From Gonium pectorale (lineage: Eukaryota > Chlorophyta > Chlorophyceae > Chlamydomonadales > Volvocaceae), in NCBI GenBank assembly GCA_001584585.1, contig LSYV01000066.1, positions 587,735 through 599,415 on the forward strand: a DNA stretch of 11,681 bases, read 5' to 3'. Every line of letters starts with the position of its first letter. Position 1 is the stretch's first letter. Of the stretch, positions 1 to 11,681 are shown piece by piece. The notes beneath the pieces were generated by a model that saw only the letters and a program-made list of their open reading frames with translations, searched no databases and was not told the origin of the DNA. The translations under genes and the position numbers were made by a program.

Positions 1-3149
<3,149 letters not shown>

Positions 3150-4993
3150 AACGCGGAACAGTGAGGTTTTAGCGCCGGGCTAGCAGCAGCAGCGGCAGGG
3201 CACCGGTGGTGGGGGTCGGGGTGATGGTAGTGGCGGTGTAAATCTTAAGGGCTGCACGTCAGCCGGATCGTTCGGGCACGGGCTGCGGGGGTCGCCGTTG
3301 CTGCAGCGAGGCTCGGGTGCCGGAAAACCCCCACGCCGCCCAGTAGTAGGGCTTTCCGTACCCTATTGCAGCGGTCCTTTGTCGCTGCTGATACCGCTTC
3401 TGTAAAGCTCCTCGAGTGCAGCCTTCAAGCGGCGCATGACAAGAGCTCGTCACACAAGCCGCCACGAATTGTCACAAGAACTTCCACGCAAAGTATTCGG
3501 GACGAGTTTGTAATTGTAATTTGTAATCTCCAAGCCCAAAAAGCCTCAAGAGAAGTGGCACTATTATACTTCTTGCTGCGATGAGGCGTCCGTTACTCTA
3601 GACGTCTGCAGTATGTGCGCAATTCATGTGTCTTGTAAGGCATGATATGGTGGATGTCCCGGTGATCCAATGGATCGAGCTGTCGGCGTCTGTGCTACCG
3701 TAATCAGGGTCCAGCGTCTTCCGCCTCCGCCCGCAACGTCTATGACGAAGGCGAAGTCCCAGGATCCCTTCGAACCTTCCTTTCGTACCGGACCACGGGC
3801 GTGTCCTGAAAGTTTGCCAAATGCATGTCACCGCTCTTGCCTACTTCAGATATGGAACATGTCCTCTCGCTGGCACAAATGATTCTCTGGCATATTACAA
3901 AGCTTACAGCCTTTACAAGGACTCATGCCGTACATTGTGTACGGACGCCAGTGTACGCCAGTGTCTGCCAAATGAAAGACCCTCTGGCCTTCATGCTGGC
4001 CCGCACTCTACACCCGTGTTCACAACCAAAATGCGCAACAGAGCACCAAGTACCCAACGTATTTGATACGCAGCTAAGACAGCTCGGGCAAAACTGTGCT
4101 GAAGACATGTGTGCATTCCCGCCAAAGCTTGCAGTGTCCAGTACGGCGGCGAGAAAAAGCGCAGGAGTGCAGGACATACAGGACACAATACGGTACCGTA
4201 CTCTGAAATGACATCCAACCACCTAAGCGCGACCAACATGCCCAAAGCAAGAGCAACACCATGCAATGCCTTGATGTAGCAAAGCAGGATACCTTGTGCC
4301 GCCTGCATATCTGCGTGCGGAGTTTATTTTAAGCCCTTCGTGAACCGCACCACATGAGACCACATCACAGTACCGATGGGCCGTCCACGGGCTGCAGCTG
4401 GGAACGCAAAGAGCTTACTGTGCACGGCATGCCTTGTACTTGTTTGTATGCCCGTACGTGTGTGCAGCATCAGTAAAATACCTGCGTCCTAAATCATGCA
4501 GCCCGAGCAGTGGAAAGAGGATGAATGAGCGATTCAGCATCTGTCGAGCTCCCTGGGGTCTGGAGAGGCGGGAACGACGGCAACGCCACGGCGTTCACCA
4601 CCATCGCCACAACCCATCACCTAGCCGCTAATGTACCACAAAAACGTCAGGTAAAAACACACCGCAGCTAGAACAAAGCCCCCTCCGACCCGCCGCGCCG
4701 CCAGCCGCCAAGGCCCTGCGGACGATGGAGATGAATGCCGCCCGGGTTTCACCCGATACGTCTGCACCGCAAGCATCGTCGACATTTCGACGCGCGCAGT
4801 TTGCTGTACCGAACCTCGGCACAGGTCGCACCGCGCCCACAGCCGCTACTTGCCCGGGACAGACGCCACGCTCTCCGGTAGCCTAGCTCCTCCATCCGAG
4901 CCACACCCGTGCACGCCCGCTTTGCTTGCACCTGGCAGACCGCGCACGCGATCACCAGCGGACCGTCCACCGGCTGCCTGCGGGCAGGATACA
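3150..4993. other. Intergenic region between the AAA ATPase start and the GFY stop; lower-GC core
   Basis: This stretch should hold the promoter and 5' leader of the AAA ATPase gene (towards 3150) and the 3' untranslated region of the GFY gene (from 4993 downward). Open frames here, up to about 128 codons, show no recognisable domain and look like chance frames. From about 3370 to 4640 base composition is visibly nearer to even than in the surrounding genes. TGTAA motifs occur on the minus strand at 3917-3913, 3908-3904 and 3899-3895, about 1.1 kb after the GFY stop, and on the plus strand at 3509-3513, 3515-3519 and 3522-3526. No TATA box or RNA gene could be supported. Confidence 0.6.
3895..3917 (-). 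terminator. Cluster of three TGTAA motifs, candidate poly(A) signal for the GFY gene (tentative)
   Basis: On the minus strand TGTAA occurs three times within 23 bases. TGTAA is the usual poly(A) signal in volvocine algae. Apart from the copy overlapping the stop codon itself, these are the first I find downstream of the GFY stop, implying a 3' untranslated region of about 1.1 kb. That is long but possible. The surrounding sequence is relatively AT-rich, so chance occurrence is a real alternative. Confidence 0.3.
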
Positions 4994-6661
4994 TTACAGA
5001 TATGCCACGGGCGCCACGCCGGGCAGCGAGACGCCGAGCTCGGCCTTGTACAGGAAGGCGAAGGCCGCGTAGATGGCGGAGGAGCCGCAGAAGAAGCCGA
5101 GGTAGCCGGCGGCCCTCTCGCAGCGCTCGTCCCACATGCCGCCCGCCAGCAGCGCGAAGGTGATTACCAGGGTGGAGAAGATGGTCATCAGGCAGCCGTT
5201 CTTCTTCAGGGTGACGATGAAGAAGCCTGGAAGGGACGCGGGGGAGGAATTGGACCGAGGCACAGGCTTTCCAGTAGAGAGGTACAGCGAGGTGAGTTCC
5301 CAACTCTTCCGGCCCAGGATACGGACGCTGTAATAATGCATCTCCACGGTAACAGTTACCGGCTTTCAGCCGCACAGCTCACCGCAAATCCAGCGCCGCA
5401 CCCTCACCCTTATCCAAGACTTCACCATACAAGAGCATCGCCAGACAAGAGCATCGCCATACAAGAGCATCACCATACAAGAGCATCACCACACAAGAGC
5501 ACGCAGATACCAGCATTCGCCGCAAGCTGCGTGCTCCCAGACCTCCAGAATCCGACGTTATCGCTCCACCCGCATCCCCACCGTGTAGGCCGCAGCCGGT
5601 CCTGCGTCAGCCACGACCCACCGAACGTGAGGACGGCCCACAGGCCGCACCACAGCGTCTTGCCGGTGTGGGCGGTGTGGTAGGCGGTTGGGTGCGTGAC
5701 GGTCAGGTACTCGAGCAGGAACCAGCCCATCCAGAAGGCGCCGTAGCTGGCGAACGCGGTGCCGCCAAACGTGTTGCCCTTGATCAGCTGAAGGGGGAGG
5801 CAAGGGAAAGGAGCGAGGGGAAGGAGCGTTGCGAAGAGCATCAAACTCCAGCCGTCCAGCGCGGTCGCAAGGATTAGCAAGCACACAACAGGGGCCATCA
5901 GCACCCAGGTACTCGACACGCCCAGCGCAGCTGCCTGAATACTGCATTCCACACACACACGACACGAAGCAGAGCCTTCCTCACCTCGAGCACGCCCGCC
6001 ACAAACTGGCCAAAGCCGCCGTAAAAGAGCGCGTAGCAGAACACGGTGGGCAGGAAGGCCTTCTCGCTCCACCTGGGGGGTCGATGAGGGGGGAGGGGGG
6101 AAGGGGGAGGGGAGTGGGCGGGGAGCGGAGCAGTGAGGGTGGCGGCGACAACCGGGGAGGGTGCAATCAGGTTCTGGCGGCGAGTGCGTGCGTGCGGCGG
6201 AGTATAGCGACAGGCCATGCCAAGCAAACACGTGGCAGGCCTAAGCAGGGCGTGAAGGGGAGCGAGGTACGCCGTAAGCCGTACGTGTACGTGCATGCGC
6301 CGTACGTGTGCAATGCCCATCCCCCCGTGCTGCGAAGCCACTCACGCGGTGGTGATGAACATGAGCATGCAGGTCGTCATGCCGAAGCACAGCAGACCGA
6401 ACGGGCCTGTGTGCGCGCGGGGGCAGAGGTAAGCGTGGCAGGTTGCTTAAAGCCAGACGTGGAGCCAACGCGATGTGGGTTTTGGCGGTTTCGGGCACTT
6501 GGGTGCGCCGCTTGGTAGGTCGGCAGCTTACCGGGGTCGCCGCGGACCCACTCCTCCCTCACGGGAGTCATTAGCGCGGCGCGGAGGGCCTTCTGCTCGG
6601 AGCCCGTCGACTCGACGTCGGCGGCCTCCTGGCGCTGCTCGTGCTTCGCTTCGGCCGGCAT
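4994..6661 (-). CDS. GPR1/FUN34/YaaH (GFY) family acetate/carboxylate transporter, complete, five exons
   Basis: Exons in reading order: 6661-6532, 6406-6346, 6072-5985, 5787-5622 and 5226-4994 (TAA at 4996-4994). They total 678 nt, or 225 residues plus stop; all junctions are GT-AG with matching phases and the four introns are 125, 273, 197 and 395 nt. The start ATG has A at -3. A charged N-terminus (1-41) leads to DPGPFGLLCFG at 42-52, the place of the family signature NPAPLGL. Six hydrophobic segments follow at about 45-64, 70-92, 102-121, 137-155, 161-180 and 187-208. The family hallmarks FYGGFGQFVAGVLE (80-93), KGNTFGGTAFASYG (96-109) and a Gly-rich last helix agree with bacterial SatP/YaaH. 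Family members carry acetate and succinate across membranes; Chlamydomonas GFY proteins have been linked to microbody membranes and acetate use, so that is a plausible role. The C-terminus AYL is not a PTS1 signal. Length is normal for the family and no damage is seen. Confidence 0.95.
5429..5506. repeat. 16-bp tandem repeat, four copies plus a partial fifth, in the last intron of the GFY gene
   Basis: Units of ACAAGAGCATCGCCAG type start at 5429, 5445, 5461 and 5477, with a shorter degenerate copy at 5493-5506. Variation is confined to the last few bases (CGCC versus CACC). The period is not divisible by three and the block sits inside the 395-nt intron between exons 4 and 5 (5621-5227), so it is not protein-coding. 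It makes up about a fifth of that intron. Confidence 0.93.
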
Positions 6662-8468
6662 TCTGCGCCTATTTATTCAGGAGATCGAGGGTATGGGCAT
6701 TTGGGGAGGTCAACTTTGAGGTGGCTTGCGTGTCTCTCGCAACGCTGAGCAAATGAAGCAAGTTGAGGTACCGCTAAGGAGTCTGGTGCAAATGCAGGAC
6801 GCGCCAGGCGGCCTGGTCATGAATGCGGGTCCCTCGTAATCCGGCCGGTAGAATCCAATGGGCTTATGAAGCCGACGTCACCCCGGGGCGCGACGACGCC
6901 ACCGACGGAACCGATCGGCCTCAAGGTGCCATCCCCGAGATAGCATGCAATGTGAGGTGGGAGAGGGCTTCTTGGACGCCGGCATTTTGGCCACGGGCAA
7001 TGCAACGTGTCCACCGCGCGCGCGATTCGGCCTGACGCGCTCGGCAGCGCGCTGCTCTCTGGTGCTCTCTGGTGACCCGTGTCGACCCTTCCAGGCTGAC
7101 CAAACAATGATGACTTTGTCCCTCTCCCCATGCGGCTGGACCCTATCACTATCGGCGTGCTGAGCCCGTGCAAGGTGTGGCGGTGAATGACCCACGGGTC
7201 GCTCGTGTGGGTTCGTGGTGCCCCGGGGCCACCGAGGTAACCCCGTGAGGTAACACCGGAGGTGAATGCATTGGTGGTGACAGCTGAAGTTGTGCACTGT
7301 TGGTGCCATCATGCCTTTATGCATTCCGTCTCTGCGCCTGTTGGGTGGGGGCGCCCGATGTACGGCAGGGTGGGGGCGAGAGGCGGTGGTCCACCCACCA
7401 CATGGAGCAGGGGTAGAGGTGAGGGCGGCGAGGAGAACAGCCGGGGGAGGGTGTGGCAGGGAGCCATCACATGTCGCACACGCCGGGCGCAGCCGCGCAG
7501 GGAGCACCTCCGGGGCCTGCCAGGGCAAGGCATACTTCTAGCCACGACCCGCACGGTGTGGGTTGCTGCTGCTCGTACTGTGCCCGTGGCCCGACCGACC
7601 CGAGCGCCCAAGTGCCCGCGATCGGCACAGGCGCGGCGCATGAGGGGCTCACGGGGGGCCCATGGCGCATGTGGTGTGTGGGACGGAGCACGGAGGCGTC
7701 GGCGTCGGCGGCGGTGGCTGTGCAGGTGGCTCCCCCAGCAAGCCCCAAGTGAAAAGTGCAGCCAGGGCCCCGGCCTCCAGTTTGCATCGTTGCATCTGGG
7801 GTCACAGTGCATCTGGGGTGTCAGTAAAGACCTTCTCGGCACTGCTGCGAGGAGCGCAGCCCGGGATGCATACCCCAGCTGGACGCACTGCCACAGCGCC
7901 CCCACGGCCGCATGACTTCAGGCGCAGGCGCGGGCGAGCGCCGGCTCTGGTGCGGCCGCGCCCCCCCTTCTCCATCACCCGTCGATCAATGGCATTCGAT
8001 CGCGATCCCGGCGCAGAGGAGCAGCACCGCCGCCGCCGCTGCCGAGGCACCGGCACCACCACGAGTCTTGTTATCCATCGCAAATAGACGAGCTGCCTGC
8101 CAGCTGCGGCGCAGGCAATGCGGACGGGTTCGGCGGGGCACCGTCCCGGAAAGACCGAAGTTCGCACCAGTGGCTGAGATCGTGGGAGCGCAGTGCCAAA
8201 CTCGCGTCGGGGCTGAGTTACCAAGGGCCGCACGCCTCAGGGGGATGAGCGGGAATGGGACTGGCCGGCGTAGGCAGCGGTACCACTCTGCACCGACCCC
8301 CGGGTCAGGCATGAAACTATGTCGCTTACACGCGCAAAGAATGCGGTTTGACTGCTGCCCGTTAATCCATGCCGCATTGTGATAACGGCGCTTGCAATGT
8401 ATGAAGCAGGATGAAATGGAGAGTCTCTCGTCTGCGCCTCACATTTTATGATGAGACAAGCACAGACG

Positions 8469-8671
8469 TGGCGCAGCCTGGTCGCAACGCTTGCAAACCC
8501 CATGGCTTGCAAACACGGAAGACGGGCGGAGAAGCAGATGGGAGGCCGCAACACCTTGCTCCCCTAACACCACTTCCAGCCACGACGCGCATGAAGACAC
8601 ACCGGCGATCCAAGCCGTTGGGCAGGGTTCAATCCCTTGATTATTATGATTATTATCTATTTATTATTAAT
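8469..8671 (+). mobile_element. Possible degraded tRNA-derived SINE (tentative)
   Basis: TGGCGCAGCCTGG at 8469-8481 fits the RNA polymerase III A-box of tRNA genes, and GGTTCAATCCC at 8626-8636 fits the B-box/T-arm. An AT-rich tail follows at 8637-8671. The boxes are 157 bases apart, too far for an ordinary tRNA gene, and I see no foldable cloverleaf. I could not find flanking target-site duplications. The order A-box, B-box, simple tail is that of a tRNA-derived SINE, a class known in Chlamydomonas, but chance matches cannot be excluded. Confidence 0.25.
8637..8671. repeat. AT-rich ATT/TTA microsatellite-like tract
   Basis: About 35 bases are almost purely A and T, built from TTATTATGATTATTAT-like units, in an otherwise GC-rich setting. 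The tract directly follows a B-box-like sequence GGTTCAATCCC at 8626-8636, which makes a retroposon tail one possible reading. A simple microsatellite is the plainer explanation. Confidence 0.8.
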
Positions 8672-9230
8672 GTCCAGGTGGGCGGCTTGGTGGATGAATT
8701 CCGGCGTGAAGCGTGCCCCCGTTGTCCCCGCTGCCGCAAGCTGCAGACCAGGACGATAGGGGGGACAACCACAGGCGCCGCTACAGGCCGCAAAGTTATA
8801 TGCATTAATTGCAGGCCGTTATGAAACCCCACTGGTCTCATAAAGGCAAACGCACCGCCGTGTTGCGCAAACCTCACGGGTGCCATCGGGTTTGGACGGT
8901 ACGCCCCGCGCCGTCGCCGGGAAGCGCCCCTGTGATCCAATATCTGCTTCTCTATATGTTCTACAGCACCTCCTGCCCCCAGCCTTCGCGCCCTAACAAG
9001 CTCGCTCTCCCAGTGCCCCGGGTCTGGCCGTTGCGGATGGCTGCGCGCGCCCAGCCAGAATAGCGCCGCGCCTCCTCCTCCGGGCTTGGCCGCCGGCAGG
9101 CCCCCACGTGCCTACATGCCGCACGGCCGGCCACCCACGGACTTGAGACAGCGCTCCCGGCTGTACCGGTCACATGCCAATCTGACGCAGCTTCAAGGCA
9201 TCAGACTGCAGCCACAGAGTGTCCGCTCTC

Positions 9231-9269
9231 GTTGAGTACGGCGGTTGAGTACGGCGGTTGAGTACGGCG
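9231..9269. repeat. 13-bp perfect triplicate just downstream of the stop of the unknown membrane-protein gene
   Basis: GTTGAGTACGGCG is present three times in perfect tandem at 9231, 9244 and 9257. The block begins 15 bases after the stop codon of the minus-strand gene (9287-9285), so it most likely lies in that gene's 3' untranslated region. Perfect identity points to a recent expansion. Confidence 0.93.
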
Positions 9270-9284
9270 GTAGGCGACTGATGC

Positions 9285-11681
9285 CTACACCCGGGATTGG
9301 GCCTTGGTCAGCCCGACCTGCCAGGTGCCCGACGTGTTGGCGGCGGCGGCGCGCGGCGGCGGCGCCGTAGGCTCCAGCAGCTGCGGCGCCGCCTTGAGGC
9401 TACCGCCGCCGCCACCGCCCTTGGCGACGACGGCAGTGGCGGCAGGCGCGTCCAACCCCGCCGGCTGGGCACGCGCCGCGGCGACCAGGCCGCTCCCGCC
9501 CTCCTGCAGCACACCGCCGCCGCCGCCGGTGCCGTCACCGGCAGCGGCCGGTCCCGGCCCCGTCGGACTCGCCGACGCCACGCCGCCGCCGCCGCCGTCG
9601 GCCTCCTCCTCCTCCTCCTCCTCCGTCTTTGCGGCGGCGGCCTCCTTGGCTGCAGCCTCCTTGGCTGCGGCAGCGTCGCGCGCCGCCCAGGCTGCCTTGC
9701 GCCAGTGCCACAGCGCCTTCCAGCGCCCCACCTGCATCCGTACCAGCGCGCTGATGGCGAAGCTCGAGGGGATGACCACCGTCAGCAGCACCGCCGTGAG
9801 CTGCACGCCCAGCACGCCCAGCTCGCACACCAGCATGGCGTCGCCCGCCACACGTGCCGTACGCCATGCGGTGTACGACCCCAACAGGCCGCTGCCGAAG
9901 CTGTCCCCGCTGCTGCCGGTGCTGTTGTCGGCTAGGAGAGGAGGAGGAGGCGGCGGCGCCGCGGCGTCGAGGAAGGCGGAGGAGTCCGGCGGCAGCGACG
10001 CAGCCAGCGGCGGCGGCGGCGGCGGGGACCTGCGCACCGCGCCGGCGGCGCCGCCGGCCGCGATGATGGCGACGATGCACGCCACCACGGCGACCTCCAG
10101 CCAGGCACACAGCACCTCGGCCGAGATGAGGATGGCGTTGATGTACGGCAGTACGGCGGTGATGTACGACGCGTACGCGACCTTGCAGCCCAGCAGGGCG
10201 GCGTTGGCGGCGAGGGCGGCGCGGGAGCCGGGCCGCAGCGCCAGGCCGGACTGCAGCCCCAGCAGCGCGCCGGGCAGGATGGCATTGAGGACGACCTGGC
10301 GGCACAGGGGGGGCGGGGCGGTTCGGGGGGGGGGGACGGGGTGGAGGGAGGGTTAAAGAGGGGGCGGGCAGGGGCCGGGGCGGGAAGGAGGAGCCCAAAA
10401 GAGGCCGCTGCTGAAGGGGCGAGGTACACCGGCGGCACAGGGGCGGGGGGCCAAGGGGTGGAGAGGGAAGCAGGGGGCAGGGGGCGAGTGGAGCGCGGAG
10501 GGGGAGAGGGAAGACGGGGTGGCGGAACGCGTGAAGCCACCAGGTTGGGTTGCAGGAGGCTGGGCGCAGGAGCGGCGGTGGGGAGGAGGTACGATGAAGA
10601 CGCCGCTTCTAAAAGGTGAGCAAACTTCCATCAATGAGAATGGTCGTGGGCGGGCTCTTCAAACGGGGGGTCTGCCGGGGTGAACTCGGAACAGGCAGTA
10701 CGTGCTCGGGCAGCGCCGCAACCGCCTCCGGGCCCCCCAGGCGTCATGCCCCCGCCCCTATACCGCCCGCCCCCCACACCAAACCCCCACGAGCCTGCGC
10801 GATGGAGACACGCCCGTGCCCCAGGCCGCATGCCTTGCGCCCCCCCTCCTCCCCCCTCCCGCACACACGCACCGCCACGTAGAAGGTTGCTGCCAGCGTC
10901 CGGTGGCCCTGCGTCTCGCTGAACACCAGCCCGAACCGCTCGTAGACTTCCGTGCGGAGCAGCAGCAGCCACGTCTCTGTGTCCGGGCCGCCGTCGTCGT
11001 CGCCTCCCTTCCCGCCGCCCTCGTCGTTATCGCCGTCGTCGTCGCTGCTGTTGTCGCCGGTGGCCGTGCCCGTGCCCGTGCCGCCGCCGTCGGTGGCGGC
11101 AGCGCCGCCGCCGCCGTCCCTGTCGGCCCACGCGGGCGACGTCGGGGAGCCGCCGGCGCCGGCGCCCGCCGCCAGCCGATGCGGCGCGAAGCGCCGGCCG
11201 CCGAAGGCGGCGGCGCCATCGCCAGCGCCGTCATCGTCGGTGAAGTCCTCGTCGAGCCCGGCGCCGCCGGGGCCTCCCACCGGGCGCGCCGCCAGCACGC
11301 CGGCGGCGGGGTTCGTGCTGCCTGGGCCCGCGCTGTGCGACAGCTTGCGGGGGCCGCCCCCGGTGATGTACGCGTCGGCCTGCTCATTGGTCCCAAAGGA
11401 AATGAGCGCCATGGGCGCGGTGGCGTACTTGGCCGGGCGCGGCCCTGGCGACGGCGGCGGCTGGTCATCGGCGTGCAGGAACGTCACCGTCAGGCCGCCG
11501 CCAGCGGCGGCGGCGTCAGCGCCATCGCCGGCGGCGCCGTCGCTGGCGACCGCGCGACTGGCCACGAAGGTGGTCTCGATGGCGGCCGCAGGCGGCGCGG
11601 CGGCGGGCAGCATGGGCGCCAGGGGGCCCGCCAGCGGCGGCGGCGGCGGTGGCCGAGGCAGCAACGGCGCTGGCGGCAGTG
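9285..11681 (-). CDS. Unrecognised multi-pass membrane protein with low-complexity regions; last two exons, 5' end beyond the window
   Basis: Exon A runs from 11681 to 10873 (269 full codons, open to the window edge) and ends at donor GTGCGTG. Exon B runs from 10295 (after GCCAG) to TAG at 9287-9285 (336 codons). Both are phase 0; the 577-nt intron is G/C-run rich. Exon A encodes Pro/Ala/Gly-rich sequence and an acidic Asp/Gly stretch, then TWLLLLRTEVYERFGLVF. Across the junction and in exon B there are hydrophobic segments near FYVA/VVLNAILPGALLGLQ, AALLGCKVAYASYITAVLPY, AWLEVAVVACIVAIIAA and AMLVCELGVLGVQLTAVLLTVVI, suggesting about four or five helices. A Pro-rich loop with SPPPPPP and PPPPPPLL runs separates the third and fourth. 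The tail has an Ala/Lys/Glu helix (AAAAKEAAAKEAAAAK), seven Glu, then Gly-rich sequence. The layout faintly recalls C-terminal membrane regions of large algal surface proteins with TRP-like helices, but I do not recognise the family and assign no function. A second donor 6 nt downstream would add two residues. Confidence 0.62.

Larger units (their letters stand above)
6662..9284. other. Intergenic region between the GFY start and the end of the unknown membrane-protein gene
   Basis: No convincing gene was found. Open frames on either strand, including a 217-codon plus-strand frame at 7262-7915, are rich in Arg, Gly, Ala and Pro, lack recognisable domains and fit GC-driven chance frames. The part near 6662 should contain the GFY promoter and leader; the A/T-rich stretch AATAAATA lies only about a dozen bases before its ATG. 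The part near 9284 should be the 3' untranslated region of the other gene; the nearest minus-strand TGTAA is at 8330-8326, about 955 bases after the stop. Small direct repeats include TGCATCTGGGGT at 7791-7802 and 7808-7819. Confidence 0.6.

Noticed and set aside
3761..3785. Minus-strand GGTTCGAAGGG resembling a tRNA T-arm
   Set aside because: The conserved C that should close the T-loop is G, and no A-box or acceptor stem lies at tRNA spacing.
3991..4308. Minus-strand 105-codon frame in the low-GC island
   Set aside because: It has no recognisable domain, sits in the likely GFY 3' UTR, overlaps equally long frames on the other strand, and shows no splice context.
7262..7915. Plus-strand 217-codon frame as a possible gene
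   Set aside because: Composition is dominated by Arg, Gly, Ala and Trp from GC-rich DNA, it has a run of Arg from a CGG-type tract, and no domain or splice evidence supports it.
7986..8078. Minus-strand 30-residue frame from an ATG at 8078 with a hydrophobic run (ending AAAAAVLLLCAGIAIECH), like a signal peptide
   Set aside because: It ends at a stop with no usable splice donor inside, no homologous continuation, and lies in presumed intergenic or 3' UTR sequence. Chance GC-rich coding is more likely.
9304..10356. Plus-strand 350-codon frame rich in Ala, Ser and Pro
   Set aside because: It is antisense to exon B of the membrane-protein gene; the minus strand has hydrophobic helices, a supported splice acceptor and a stop consistent with a real gene end.

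Overview
This window looks like nuclear DNA from a green alga, probably a volvocine chlorophyte related to Chlamydomonas. The evidence is very high GC, coding frames rich in Ala, Gly and Pro and broken by GT-AG introns (donors such as GTGAGT, GTAAGC, GTGGGT and GTGCGT; CAG acceptors), intronic and intergenic minisatellites, and a GPR1/FUN34/YaaH (GFY) acetate-transporter-type protein. The species cannot be named from the sequence. Long open frames on the other strand and in other frames are mostly by-products of the high GC.

Three protein genes can be supported, all on the minus strand, so they read from high to low coordinates. (1) At 3149 to the window start is the 5' part of an AAA+ ATPase gene of the AFG2/CDC48 group, closest by recall to SPATA5L1 (AFG2B). 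Exons were rebuilt with matching phases. Walker A, Walker B, sensor 1 and the arginine-finger motif are all present; the rest of the gene lies beyond base 1. (2) At 6661 to 4994 is a complete five-exon gene for a 225-residue, six-helix GFY membrane protein. (3) At 11681 to 9285 are the last two exons (605 codons) of an unrecognised membrane protein with long low-complexity stretches; its 5' end is off the window.

The two intergenic stretches (3150-4993 and 6662-9284) hold no convincing gene. The first contains a block of clearly lower GC (about 3370-4640) with clusters of TGTAA, the usual volvocine poly(A) signal, on both strands. The second has an AT-rich tract preceded by RNA polymerase III A-box-like and B-box-like sequences, possibly an old tRNA-derived SINE. 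Tandem repeats lie in an AAA-gene intron (47 bp x 5 and 14 bp x 3), in a GFY intron (16 bp x 4-5) and just after the stop codon of gene 3 (13 bp x 3).

The three genes show no functional link to each other: ribosome-biogenesis/AAA unfoldase, carboxylate transport, and an unknown membrane protein. Shared orientation is ordinary for a eukaryotic chromosome. I see no sign of a mobile defence system, phage, CRISPR array or gene cluster. The main points of interest are gene-structure details and the intronic repeats.
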